Of a stretch of DNA of 64,000 nt, positions 54,838 to 63,382 are shown piece after piece. A model generated the notes under the pieces. The model saw only the letters and a list, made by a program, of their open reading frames with translations, made no database searches and had not been told where the DNA came from. The translations under genes were made by a program, and so were the position numbers. The stretch lies in the NCBI GenBank assembly GCA_947449735.1, contig CANFTB010000012.1:1-64000 (forward strand), written 5' to 3'. Origin of the DNA: Chthoniobacteraceae bacterium. GTDB lineage: Bacteria > Verrucomicrobiota > Verrucomicrobiia > Chthoniobacterales > Chthoniobacteraceae. Within the stretch, counting starts at the first letter, position 1, and each line of letters starts with the position of its first letter.

Positions 54838-54865
54838 TTCCGTTGGGTTCTGCTAGCGTGTGCAT

Positions 54866-55516
54866 TTACGCGCTTTTCCTTTGGTACATTAAGTGTAATG
54901 AGCCGATCAAAAACACTATAAAAAATGATACCGCATATAACCCCATTAGGTATTGCATCTGCTTCACTTCCCAATTCTGTTGTTCCTTTATAGTGGCAAT
55001 TTCCTCGTTCGTAGCTTTTGTGCCATTCCAAAGATCTTGGTCTTGTTTCGTTGGTTGGTAAACTGTGTATGCGCCATTTTCCAATCGATAGGGAATCTGG
55101 ATACCAGAGCAAACGAAAATTGATTTCGCCATTTTCAAGTGTATTTCTGGAGAGTCAGACGATTGCAGGCCGTGGAGTAACTCTGGAAGTAAGTGTTCGC
55201 TTGATAGGTCGTCCAAAGTGTGGGAAAGACCCATTTTAAGGGGACTTCCGACCCCGTAGCAAATTAACATTAGCGAGAAGATTGCTGAAAATAGGAGGCA
55301 GGCAAACCCTGACTGCCTACGTTGTTCGGGATATATGAATATTGCTCGAATGGAGTAAAATATCCCAACAGGAAGTATTAGTGAAGATATGACGGCCAAT
55401 CCCCACTGGACGTAGTTGATACCGAGTATGGAAGGGAGAACCTTTTTTCCTTCCGATGAAGTCAGCAACAGGATCACCGCTGCTAGTAATAGTCTTTGTA
55501 TGGTCGCTGGGGTCAT
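54866..55516 (-). CDS. hypothetical membrane protein, low-GC cassette gene
   Basis: A 216-residue protein with about four TM segments (6-22, 38-60, 72-92 and 193-211) and a soluble loop of about 95 residues between TM3 and TM4. It includes a KEQQNWEVKQMQYLM stretch before the last TM. No family recognised. Its base composition is plainly lower in GC than the flanking chromosome, a sign of foreign origin, and it sits between a gttaggc half-site and attC-like site d. Confidence 0.7.
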   Translation of the reverse strand: MTPATIQRLLLAAVILLLTSSEGKKVLPSILGINYVQWGLAVISSLILPVGIFYSIRAIFIYPEQRRQSGFACLLFSAIFSLMLICYGVGSPLKMGLSHTLDDLSSEHLLPELLHGLQSSDSPEIHLKMAKSIFVCSGIQIPYRLENGAYTVYQPTKQDQDLWNGTKATNEEIATIKEQQNWEVKQMQYLMGLYAVSFFIVFLIGSLHLMYQRKSA

Positions 55517-55562
55517 CTTCTGAATTCAATACTGTTGCGGGCTGAGGAGGTTACGGACAAAA

Positions 55563-55569
55563 GCCTAAC
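55563..55569 (-). repeat. cassette boundary half-site (GTTAGGC)
   Basis: The minus strand reads tgttaggctttt, a good GTTRRRY simple site, 47 bp upstream of the first cassette gene. It fits the 3' half of an upstream attI or attC site. The adjoining sequence to about 55610 contains an imperfect palindrome centred on gaattc. Confidence 0.45.
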
Positions 55570-56023
55570 ATGTATTAAGCGGCTGCTGCGGAATTCTGCA
55601 GCTGCTGTACTTTTTGGTTCATTGAGAGATTTTCACAGGCGGGAACGGCCGGCTGCCCCAAAAAAAACGGCCGGGTTTCTTCCCCTTATCGATCCTCCCC
55701 TTCCTAGCGTGCTTATCTATTCATGACCGCCCCGCCGGGGAGCCGGATGCACGGCTCCCAGCCGCCGACTGCGGACTGTGCCCCTGCTCAGAGGGTGTCG
55801 GCGGGATTGCCTACGTCTATGCCAATCCTGCTTGAGGCTCATTGCTTTTTGAGGGGGGCGAACACATCGTGCTGATGCTCCGGAATCCGGTCCGTTGCGA
55901 AACAAAAGCTCCGCGGATACTCTTGAACTGTTTGGAGCGACATTGCGGAGATGGGGCTCCGCGCTCCCGGGGCAGCAATTCCAGCCTTGCCATGCAGGAC
56001 CCTCTAATTGCATACAATCCTCC
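55570..56023. other. 454-bp intergenic region
   Basis: No convincing gene is seen between the cassette edge and the DUF1552 gene. It contains an A8 run flanked by cggccg repeats (about 55645-55675) but no clear terminator or promoter. It must hold the upstream control region of the DUF1552/DUF1592 operon. Confidence 0.55.
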
Positions 56024-57322
56024 GTGAGCACCCCACTCCGCCTCTCCCGCCGACAGCTCCTGCGCAGCAGCTCCGCCCTCCTGGCCCTGCCCTTCCTAGA
56101 GTCGCTCGGCTTCCGCCGCTTCGCACACGCCGCCCCCCTCCCCGCGCGTCCCAAGCGCATCGTCTTTCTCGGATTCGGATGGGGCGTCACCCGCGAAACC
56201 TGGTTCCCCGAAACCCACCAGACGGGCCCCGACTACCCACTGCCGGCAGGCCTCGCCCCCCTCGCCCGGCACAGGAAAGACTTCACCATCATCCAGGGTT
56301 GTTCGAACAAGTTCAGCAACGAGGCCCACTGGGGCAGCACGTTCTGGCTCACCGGCGCGAATCGTTACGCGGAACCCGGACGCAGCTTTTGCAACAGCAT
56401 CTCCGCCGACCAGGTGGCGGCGGCCACTCTCGGAAGGGAAACACGCTTCAGCTCCCTACAACTGGGCACTCCCGATGCCAACAATCAGGGCCACGGCCCC
56501 GGCCTTTCGCTAGCGTGGGACGAGCGCGGCAAGCCCCTCGCGGGTTGCGACAATCCCGTCGTGGCCTTCCACAAGCTCTTCTCCGCAGAAGACACCCCGC
56601 TCCCACAGCGCCAGAAGATGCTCTCGGAGAAACGCAGCGTCCTGGACTCACTCGCCGGGGATCTCGCCCGGGTGAAGCGCGGTCTTTCCCGCGACGACAC
56701 CGACAAGCTCGACGAATACGCACAGAGCATCCGCGACATCGAAACGCGCCTGGGCAAAGACGAACAGTGGCTCGGAATACCGAAGCCCTCCTCCCCGCTT
56801 CCAGAGCCCAAGCCGGGACTGGCCGGCCGTGAGGAGATCAAGGCCATGTACGACCTCATGGTCGCCGCGCTCCAAACCGACACCACCCGCGTGCTCACCT
56901 ACCGCCAGCCGGTGGACACCCTGCTCAAGAGCATCGACGTGCCCTACACCGGCCACGACCTCAGTCATTACGAGCGATCCCAGGGCGACCGCATGGAATT
57001 TTCGCAAAAGAAGGACGCCGCCCAAAGCACCCTTCTCGCCGGTCTCATCGACCGGCTCAAGGCCGTGAAGGAGCCAGACGGTTCGAGCCTCTTCGACCAC
57101 ACCGTGCTCGTCTTCGGGAGCAACATCAGCTCAGTCCACTTTCTCAACAACTGCCCCACCGTCGTCGCCGGAGGGGGCGCCGGGCTCAAACTCGGCCGGC
57201 ACCTCGTCCTCCCAAAGGACACCCCGCTGTGCAACGTTTGGCTCACGCTGCTGAACGGCATCGGCGTCGGTGTGTCCCGCCACGGCGACAGCACCGGCCC
57301 CGTCCAGGAGCTCATCGCCTGA
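56024..57322 (+). CDS. DUF1552 Tat-exported protein
   Basis: A 432-residue DUF1552 protein. I use the GTG at 56024, which gives MSTPLRLSRRQLLRSSSALL, a twin-arginine signal ending near FAHAA. The family pattern follows: RIVFLGFGWGVTRETWFP, HWGSTFWLTGANRYAEPG, SADQVAAATLG and the C-terminal CNVWLTLLNGIGVGVSRHGDS (in part). DUF1552 is the standard companion of DUF1592/1588/1585 cytochromes, which start 21 bp downstream. Function unknown; inferred to act with the cytochrome in the periplasm. Confidence 0.88.
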   Translation: MSTPLRLSRRQLLRSSSALLALPFLESLGFRRFAHAAPLPARPKRIVFLGFGWGVTRETWFPETHQTGPDYPLPAGLAPLARHRKDFTIIQGCSNKFSNEAHWGSTFWLTGANRYAEPGRSFCNSISADQVAAATLGRETRFSSLQLGTPDANNQGHGPGLSLAWDERGKPLAGCDNPVVAFHKLFSAEDTPLPQRQKMLSEKRSVLDSLAGDLARVKRGLSRDDTDKLDEYAQSIRDIETRLGKDEQWLGIPKPSSPLPEPKPGLAGREEIKAMYDLMVAALQTDTTRVLTYRQPVDTLLKSIDVPYTGHDLSHYERSQGDRMEFSQKKDAAQSTLLAGLIDRLKAVKEPDGSSLFDHTVLVFGSNISSVHFLNNCPTVVAGGGAGLKLGRHLVLPKDTPLCNVWLTLLNGIGVGVSRHGDSTGPVQELIA

Positions 57323-57343
57323 CCTCCCGAGCCCGCACCCCGG

Positions 57344-59980
57344 ATGAAGCTTTTACGCATACTCCCCTTTTTTCTGAGCGCATTCCTGGCGACCGCCTCC
57401 GCTGCGGAGCCACCCAGTGCGCGGCTGGAGGAAAAGCAGCGTCACTTTCTCAAAAGCTACTGCACGGAGTGCCACGACGCCGAGAAGCAGAAGGGCAAGC
57501 TGCGACTCGACGACATCTCCTTTGCGCTGGACTCCGTGGAGCACGCGGACCGCTGGCAGAAGATTCTCAACCAGGTCAACTCCGGCGAAATGCCTCCGGA
57601 AGACTCCCTCCAGCCCGCCCCCGGGGCGAAGACGGATTTTCTCGAAGCCCTTTCCCAGACGCTGGTCGCCGCCCGCCGGACCCTCGGCGATTCCGGAGGA
57701 AAATCCGTCGTGCGCAGACTAAACCGGCGCGAATACGCGAACACCCTCCGTGATTTGCTCGGAATCGAGGTCGACGCCAGCGAGCTCCCGGCGGACGGCG
57801 GCGCGGGCACCTTCGACACCGTCGGAGCCTCCCTGTTCATGTCGGGCGACCAGGTGGAACAGTACCTGGCTCTGGGGCGGCGCGCTCTTGACGACGCCTT
57901 CGCCCGGAACGCGGCCCGCGACAAACCTTTCAAGATCCACACCGAACTGGAGCGCGTGGCGGACATCCAGCTGCACAACGCTGCGAAGGTGCTTACGAAA
58001 AAGGTCGAGCCTTACCAACAATGGACCGCCGCCGTGGACGCCGCCGCCGCCTCGACAGAGAATGCGCCGAAGGCCGCTGAGATCCGCGCGCTCGACGAGG
58101 TGAAAAAGGACGCCCGCCGGTTTTACCGCCACTGGTCCGAACTCAAGGACGCGCCGCCTCCGACCGACTTCGGGTTCAAGGACGCGGCGGAGGGCGAGGG
58201 CGTGAAGGAGCACTTTGAGGACGAGACCGGCAACATCGCCAAGTACTTTGAACTGCCGCACTCCGACAAAGGCTCCTACCTGTTCGTGTTCATCCTCCGT
58301 CCGCAGGAAAGCCTGACCGCGCCGAACGACTGGCCTCCGGGCGAATACATTCTCCGGGTGCGAATGGCCGCACTCGAGGACACCCCGGTCAAACGGCACT
58401 TCATCGAAGTCGGGCACCCCACCCAGCCCGGTGCGTTTGACATCCTCAGCACGCACCACGTCACCGGCTCCATCTCACAGCCACAGACCATCGAGATCCC
58501 CGTCACGCTCACCAGCACAGGCAGCCGGACCTTTGCCGTCCGGGAAAAGCGTCTGAACTCAAGGGAGCACGAGGTGGCGATCGCCGTGCTCTACCGCAAC
58601 AAGCACAAGACGTGGTATCCGCCCGCGATGTGGATCGACTGGATGGAGCTGGAGAAAGCCCCTTTCCAGAAGACTCCGGCCAAACAGGTTCCCGAACTTT
58701 TCGCCGACAGAGACGCCGCTGCTTCAGAGCAGGCGCACGCCCGGCAGATCATCGAGCGGTTCGCGACCCGCGCCTTTCGCCACTCCGCTCCGGAGGCCGC
58801 GTTCATTGACAGCCTCTCGGAGCGCTTTGCTCGGCTGCGGGCCGGGGGCGGCTCCTTTGAAGACTCGCTCAAGGAATCGCTCAGCGTCGTGCTCGCCTCG
58901 CCGGGGTTCCTGTACCTCAGCGAACCCAGCGCGCCCGACAAGCCCCGGCAGATCACAGACCCGGAACTCGCCACGCGGCTCTCCTACTTTCTCTGGAGCG
59001 CCCCGCCCGACGAGGCACTTCTCGAAGCCGGGCGAACCGGCACTCTCCATTCGCCGGAGGTCCTTGCGAGTCAGGTCGACCGGATGGTGGCCAGCCCGAG
59101 GTCGAGGGAGTTTGTGCACGGTTTTGTGCACCAGTGGCTCGGCCTGGACCGGCTGGACTTCTTTCGGTTCAACGCCCGCCTGTTTCCTGAGTTCGACGAC
59201 AGCATGAAGATGGCCGCGCGCAACGAGGTCTTCGAGACCTTCGCGCACCTGCTGCGCAGCGGCGGCAGTCTGTCGCGGCTTTTGAAAAGCGACCGCGTTG
59301 TGATCAACGGACTTCTGGCAAACTTCTACGGCATCGACGGGATCTCCGGGGACGCGTTCCGGCCGGTGTCGCTGCCTGCGGATTCGCCGCGCGGAGGCCT
59401 GCTCGGCATGTCCGCGATCATGGCCATGGGAGGCAACGGGGAACGCACGAGTCCGGTCGAGCGCGGGGCCTGGGTGCTGCGCAAACTGCTGCACGATCCG
59501 CCGCCCCCGGCGCCGCCGAACGTCCCCCAGCTCAGCCGCCTCGGGACGCAGCCGCTGAGCCCGCGCGAACGCGTTCTCACACATCAGGAGGAAGCCCAGT
59601 GTCTCCAGTGCCACCGCAAGATCGACCCCATCGGTTTCGGGTTGGAAAACTTCAACGCCATCGGCCAGTGGCGCACCACCGAGCTTTACAACAAGGGTAA
59701 AGGTGGCCTCAAGGAGTGGCCCGTCGACGCGAGCGGCGCCCTGTACAAGGGCCCGAAATTTGACGACTACTTCACCCTCCGCGAGATCCTCGCCGACAAA
59801 AAGGAGGCCTTCGCGCGCGGATTCGCCGAGGCGCTTTTAGAATATGCGCTGGGCCGGCCGCTCAGCTTCACTGACGGAGACGCCGTGGCCGAGATCGTCA
59901 GCGAGGCCGGAAAAAAGGACTTCGCGGTCGCGGAGTTTGTACGGGCCCTGGTGTGCAGCCGTGTGTTTCAGCTCAAGTAG
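57344..59980 (+). CDS. large DUF1587/1592/1588/1585 cytochrome-like protein
   Basis: An 878-residue exported protein with a signal peptide of about 20 residues. The first heme motif is C40-T-E-C43-H44 (PSCyt3-type). DUF1587 begins at VRRLNRREYANTLRDLLGIEVD (about 122-145). DUF1592, DUF1588 and DUF1585 follow, with LLANFYGIDGISGDAF and the second heme-type motif CLQCHRKIDPIGFGLENF (near 755). The C-terminal LEYALGRPLSFTDGDAVAEI is the DUF1585 end. It follows the DUF1552 gene by 21 bp. Role inferred: periplasmic cytochrome in polysaccharide or secondary-metabolite breakdown; not demonstrated. Confidence 0.9.
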   Translation: MKLLRILPFFLSAFLATASAAEPPSARLEEKQRHFLKSYCTECHDAEKQKGKLRLDDISFALDSVEHADRWQKILNQVNSGEMPPEDSLQPAPGAKTDFLEALSQTLVAARRTLGDSGGKSVVRRLNRREYANTLRDLLGIEVDASELPADGGAGTFDTVGASLFMSGDQVEQYLALGRRALDDAFARNAARDKPFKIHTELERVADIQLHNAAKVLTKKVEPYQQWTAAVDAAAASTENAPKAAEIRALDEVKKDARRFYRHWSELKDAPPPTDFGFKDAAEGEGVKEHFEDETGNIAKYFELPHSDKGSYLFVFILRPQESLTAPNDWPPGEYILRVRMAALEDTPVKRHFIEVGHPTQPGAFDILSTHHVTGSISQPQTIEIPVTLTSTGSRTFAVREKRLNSREHEVAIAVLYRNKHKTWYPPAMWIDWMELEKAPFQKTPAKQVPELFADRDAAASEQAHARQIIERFATRAFRHSAPEAAFIDSLSERFARLRAGGGSFEDSLKESLSVVLASPGFLYLSEPSAPDKPRQITDPELATRLSYFLWSAPPDEALLEAGRTGTLHSPEVLASQVDRMVASPRSREFVHGFVHQWLGLDRLDFFRFNARLFPEFDDSMKMAARNEVFETFAHLLRSGGSLSRLLKSDRVVINGLLANFYGIDGISGDAFRPVSLPADSPRGGLLGMSAIMAMGGNGERTSPVERGAWVLRKLLHDPPPPAPPNVPQLSRLGTQPLSPRERVLTHQEEAQCLQCHRKIDPIGFGLENFNAIGQWRTTELYNKGKGGLKEWPVDASGALYKGPKFDDYFTLREILADKKEAFARGFAEALLEYALGRPLSFTDGDAVAEIVSEAGKKDFAVAEFVRALVCSRVFQLK

Positions 59981-60075
59981 CCAGGCGGGTTTGGCCGGGA
60001 CACACCGAGGCAATCCATGATGGCCAAAGCACGGCCGAGCCGTACGAGATCCCGCATTTCAGGCGCCAGACAATC

Positions 60076-61260
60076 CTACCCGCCTTCGCTGAGCCTCTTC
60101 TTCGGCGCGTCATGCAGCAGCGCATGCGCCTCCGCCAGCACCTCGCCGATTCGCTCCACCAACGGGTGGCCCCCAAGCTTCCGCCGGATCGCCGCCGCGT
60201 CCGCCCCCCCGGCGTTGGACCCTGGAAACCAGTGCCCCGCGTTCCCCATCAGATTGTAACGCATCTTACCCCACTTCACCAGATCCAGCCCCTTTGCGTA
60301 GGTCCACAGACGCAGCACTTCCTGCAAGTTCACCTCCCCGGGCACCTCCACGTAAGGAGGCAAGTCGCGGCTCCACGCCGCGCACCATTCCGCTCCGAGC
60401 GCCTCCCGCATCGCTTCCCGCAGGCGCGTCTCAATCGGGGCCACAACCTCCGCCGCCCTGTCGTAGAACTCGAGCGACTTCACATGCTCGTCAAAGTCGG
60501 TCGGCCGCGCCGCCCCCACGGAAAGCGTGTGCACCTCCGGCCGCGCCAGGCACCACAAATTATTGAAGGCGATCGGCGACAGGGGCGCGCACAGGTCCAC
60601 CATCTTCTGCGGCGGCTCGTACAACATCCCCCCTTTATCGTTGGGACTGATGATGAAGACCCCCATGTCCCGCGCCGTCGCCGCCTGAACCGAAGACCAG
60701 GTCCACTCGTTTACGAAGTACCAGTGCAGGTTCACGTAGTCGAATCCGTCCGTCTCGATCGCCTTGAGAATCAGATCGTTCGTCGCGTGCGTGCTGAACC
60801 CGACGTGCCGGCACAGCCCCTCCGCCTGCAACCGCCGCGCCATTTCCAAACAGCCCCCCTTGCGCACCGCCCACTCCAAACCCTCCGCATTGTTGACCCC
60901 GTGCAGGGACAACAATTCCACGTGCCCGAGGCGCAGGTTCGACAGCGAACGCTCGAACGTCCTCCGAAACTCCCCCGGATCCGCCATCGGTTCCACCTTG
61001 GTTTGCACGATCATCTTTTCCCTCGGCAGCTTCGGCAAAATCCATCCCAGCTGCATTTCGCTCGAGCCGTACCCCCGCGCCGTCTCGATGTGGTTGATCC
61101 CCAAATCCAGAGCGCGCAGGACTGTGGCCTCCAGGTTGCGCTGGACCGATTCCTCCACTTTTTCCGCGGGAACATCGTCCCAGCTCTGCTGAAAACGCAT
61201 CCCGCCGCAGGAAAAGACGGGAATCTGCAATTCGGTTTTTCCAAAGCGCCTGTACTTCAT
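60076..61260 (-). CDS. aldo/keto reductase family protein
   Basis: A 394-residue AKR. The usual catalytic tetrad positions are E59 (in IETARGYG, where Asp is normal), Y64, K88 (VQTKVE) and H120 (LLSLHGV). The Asp-to-Glu change is conservative and is seen in some members of this branch. The C-terminal extension of about 90 residues beyond the TIM barrel (from about 300) is typical of the COG1453-like group. Predicted NADPH-dependent oxidoreductase; substrate unknown. It ends 96 bp downstream of the cytochrome gene, convergent with it. Confidence 0.88.
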   Translation of the reverse strand: MKYRRFGKTELQIPVFSCGGMRFQQSWDDVPAEKVEESVQRNLEATVLRALDLGINHIETARGYGSSEMQLGWILPKLPREKMIVQTKVEPMADPGEFRRTFERSLSNLRLGHVELLSLHGVNNAEGLEWAVRKGGCLEMARRLQAEGLCRHVGFSTHATNDLILKAIETDGFDYVNLHWYFVNEWTWSSVQAATARDMGVFIISPNDKGGMLYEPPQKMVDLCAPLSPIAFNNLWCLARPEVHTLSVGAARPTDFDEHVKSLEFYDRAAEVVAPIETRLREAMREALGAEWCAAWSRDLPPYVEVPGEVNLQEVLRLWTYAKGLDLVKWGKMRYNLMGNAGHWFPGSNAGGADAAAIRRKLGGHPLVERIGEVLAEAHALLHDAPKKRLSEGG

Positions 61261-61324
61261 ATCGGCCTATTGTGAAGCTTGCGCCGCCTGTGGCAACGCT
61301 CTTTCCCTCCCACCCTCTTCAGTC

Positions 61325-61789
61325 ATGATACTCCCCATGAGCCCGGCCGAACGCCAAGATCAACTCGCCCAGGAGCTCCTCCGGATCGAGGACCCCCAGG
61401 AACGCCTCGCCTACGTCCAGGACCGCGCCAAACGGCCCTCCCCTCTCCCTCCCGAAAATCGCACCGACGCCTTCCGCATCCAAGGCTGCGTCACCCGCGT
61501 CTGGCTCGCCCCCACCCTAGAGAACGGACGCTGTATTTTCCCCGTCGACTCCGAGTCCCTCATGGTCCGGGGCCTGGCACTGCTCCTCTCCGGGGTCTAT
61601 TCCGGCTGCACCCCGGAGGAGGTTCTCGCCTTTGAAACCAACATTTTGGAGGTGGTGAAGCTCGGCCACCGTATCTCCCCCACGCGCCTGCACGGCCTCG
61701 CTCAGCTGCGCCTAGCCATGCAGCAATTCGCGTCGCAACACCGGCAACCCGCTTTCTCCGCCGGCTGCACCTCCTCCCCGGAGCCATGA
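61325..61789 (+). CDS. sufE: SufE-family cysteine desulfurase accessory protein
   Basis: A 154-residue SufE protein. The sulfur-accepting cysteine is C55 in RIQGCVTRVWLAP, and the C-terminal region has VVKLGHRISPTRLHGLAQL, both family hallmarks. It takes persulfide sulfur from SufS and passes it to the Fe-S assembly scaffold; sufS is not in the window. It overlaps tatD by 4 bp. ATG at 61325; an ATG at 61337 is also possible. Confidence 0.93.
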   Translation: MILPMSPAERQDQLAQELLRIEDPQERLAYVQDRAKRPSPLPPENRTDAFRIQGCVTRVWLAPTLENGRCIFPVDSESLMVRGLALLLSGVYSGCTPEEVLAFETNILEVVKLGHRISPTRLHGLAQLRLAMQQFASQHRQPAFSAGCTSSPEP

Positions 61790-62622
61790 TCCTCAGCGAC
61801 GCCCACTGCCACCTGCAGGACCCGCGCCTCGCCGGCCTCGTCGAATCCCTGCTCGAAACCTGCCGCAAGCACTGCATACGCCGATGGATGGTCAACGCCA
61901 CCCGCGAGTCCGACTGGGAAACCGTGGCCGCCTTGGTTTCGCGGCATCCTGGCGTTTTTGGATCCTTCGGCCTGCACCCCTGGTGGCAAAAGGAAAGAAG
62001 CCCCCATTGGCAGCAGGCGCTCCACGCGCGGCTTACCAGCCATCCGGAGGCAGCCATCGGAGAAACCGGACTGGACCGCTGGATGCCCTACCCCGATCTG
62101 GAGGACCAGCAGCGCGTCCTCGAAGTCCACCTCGAACTGAGCCGCGCCCTGGACCGACCCGTGACACTCCACTGCCTGAGAGCCTGGCCGGAGCTGACCG
62201 CCTGCGTGAAACGCTGTCCCCCGTCGGCACGCGGCTTTCTCCTGCACAGTTACGCGGGCCCGGCCACGGATATCAGCCGCTGGGCTGGCGCCGGAGCGTA
62301 CTTTTCCTTTTCACCCGCCTTTCTGGCTCCCCGCAAAAGTGGCATTCGCGAAGCGTTCAAAACGGTTCCACTGGAACGCCTGCTGCTTGAAACCGACGCC
62401 CCTGACATGGCGCCCCCGTCGGAACTCGCCCTCGAAAACATCCCGGCGAAGGTCCCTGCAAAAAGCGGAGAAAAGACACTGAATCACCCGGTGAACCTGC
62501 GCCTGTGCTTCGCAGTAATGGCGGCAGACCGCGGCCTTTCCGAAACGCAACTCGCGGGGCAGCTGGAGTCCAACGCCCGCCGTCTTTTTGGATGGCCCGA
62601 ATCCCCAACGCCATGCGACTGA
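61786..62622 (+). CDS. tatD: TatD-family metal-dependent hydrolase
   Basis: A 278-residue TatD/YcfH-type TIM-barrel hydrolase. Metal ligands H7 and H9 lie in DAHCHLQDP, the Glu ligand in IGETGLDRW, a later His in VTLHCLRAWPE, and the Asp in LLLETDAPDM. The C-terminal residues are family-like. Acts on DNA or unspecified phosphoester/amide substrates. It overlaps sufE by 4 bp and the DUF1573 gene by 10 bp, so the three are co-transcribed. Confidence 0.92.
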   Translation: MILSDAHCHLQDPRLAGLVESLLETCRKHCIRRWMVNATRESDWETVAALVSRHPGVFGSFGLHPWWQKERSPHWQQALHARLTSHPEAAIGETGLDRWMPYPDLEDQQRVLEVHLELSRALDRPVTLHCLRAWPELTACVKRCPPSARGFLLHSYAGPATDISRWAGAGAYFSFSPAFLAPRKSGIREAFKTVPLERLLLETDAPDMAPPSELALENIPAKVPAKSGEKTLNHPVNLRLCFAVMAADRGLSETQLAGQLESNARRLFGWPESPTPCD

Positions 62623-63272
62623 ACCTTCGCCTCCTTCTATTCCTGCTGCTGGCGCCGGCACTCCGCTCCCAAGCCGAACTCGAATGGGAGACGGTTTCCG
62701 CCGAGCTCACGGTGCCGGCCTCTGGGCAGGTCCGCCATTCCTTTCGGTTCAAAAACACGGGCATGGAAACCGTCCACATCGAAAGCGCCAAAAGCTCCTG
62801 TTCCTGCGTCGTGGTGGAGCTCGGTGCGCTTAGCATCGCGCCGGGGCAAAGCGGCGAGCTAGTGGCGGTTTCCAAACCTGCGCCCGCCTCGCCCCCCGGC
62901 AGCGAACGCGGAGCCAGAATCGAAGTGACGACAGCCGAAGCGCCGATCAGGCCGTACTTGCTCAGGATCAAACTGCGCACTGCCCGGGAGGCGGGCCTTG
63001 AACCGGCGGTATTGTGGTGGAAAGCCGGAGGCGCCGCCCCGGCAAAAGAGACGCAGGTGCAAGTACCCACGGGGGCGGCGGTGCGCCTCAGCGAGGAGGC
63101 GCTCCTGCGCACGGAGGTGGAGTGCGTGCTCGCCGAAACGAAGGACGGGAGGGCCGTGCTTTCGGTGCGTCCGCGTTCGACCCGCCAGCGGCTGGACCTG
63201 CGCTTGCCGGTGGAGTTCACCACACCGGGAGGCGTCCCGGAGCGGCGCACGCTTTTCATCCGGGTGGAGTGA
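62613..63272 (+). CDS. exported DUF1573 protein
   Basis: A 219-residue protein with a signal peptide ending near LRSQAE. The immunoglobulin-like DUF1573 domain shows VRHSFRFKNTGMETVHIESAKSSCSC, with its typical cysteine pair, and an LSIAPGQSGEL strand. The second half (about 110-219) is another beta-rich region. DUF1573 proteins are common in Bacteroidetes and PVC bacteria and are thought to be extracytoplasmic; function unknown. The start at 62613 overlaps tatD by 10 bp. Confidence 0.85.
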   Translation: MRLNLRLLLFLLLAPALRSQAELEWETVSAELTVPASGQVRHSFRFKNTGMETVHIESAKSSCSCVVVELGALSIAPGQSGELVAVSKPAPASPPGSERGARIEVTTAEAPIRPYLLRIKLRTAREAGLEPAVLWWKAGGAAPAKETQVQVPTGAAVRLSEEALLRTEVECVLAETKDGRAVLSVRPRSTRQRLDLRLPVEFTTPGGVPERRTLFIRVE

Positions 63273-63382
63273 GGGGCGGCCTTGGAATGGAATCAACCGG
63301 GTGGAGGCTCGGCCTCTTGGCACTTCAAATCACCTGCACCAGAGTCCACAGTGCCGCACGCCGGGTTTTCGAAGATTACTGA

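Larger units (their letters stand above)
52901..55569 (-). mobile_element. integron-like gene cassette cluster without an integrase (CALIN)
   Basis: Four successive minus-strand units each comprise one or two small genes followed by an attC-like site: 54866 gene + site at 54732-54837; 54202-54668 toxin/antitoxin + site at 54064-54167; 53507-53937 toxin/antitoxin + site at 53433-53507; 52960 gene + site at 52901-52946. The sites share gcctaac or close variants (gttaggc on plus) next to tcactg, and a gttaggc half-site on the minus strand marks the upstream edge at 55563-55569. Toxin-antitoxin pairs are frequent cassette cargo. Base composition drops in the cluster. No tyrosine integrase is in the window. 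The R' ends of the sites are degenerate, so the array may be decaying. Confidence 0.55.

Noticed and set aside
55645..55675. Rho-independent terminator at the A8/cggccg repeat
   Set aside because: The arms are short and the tail is t-c mixed, so the hairpin would be weak; not called.
59953..61275. A 440-residue open frame on the plus strand over the aldo/keto reductase
   Set aside because: Arg/Pro/His-rich shadow frame; the opposite strand encodes a complete reductase with its catalytic residues.
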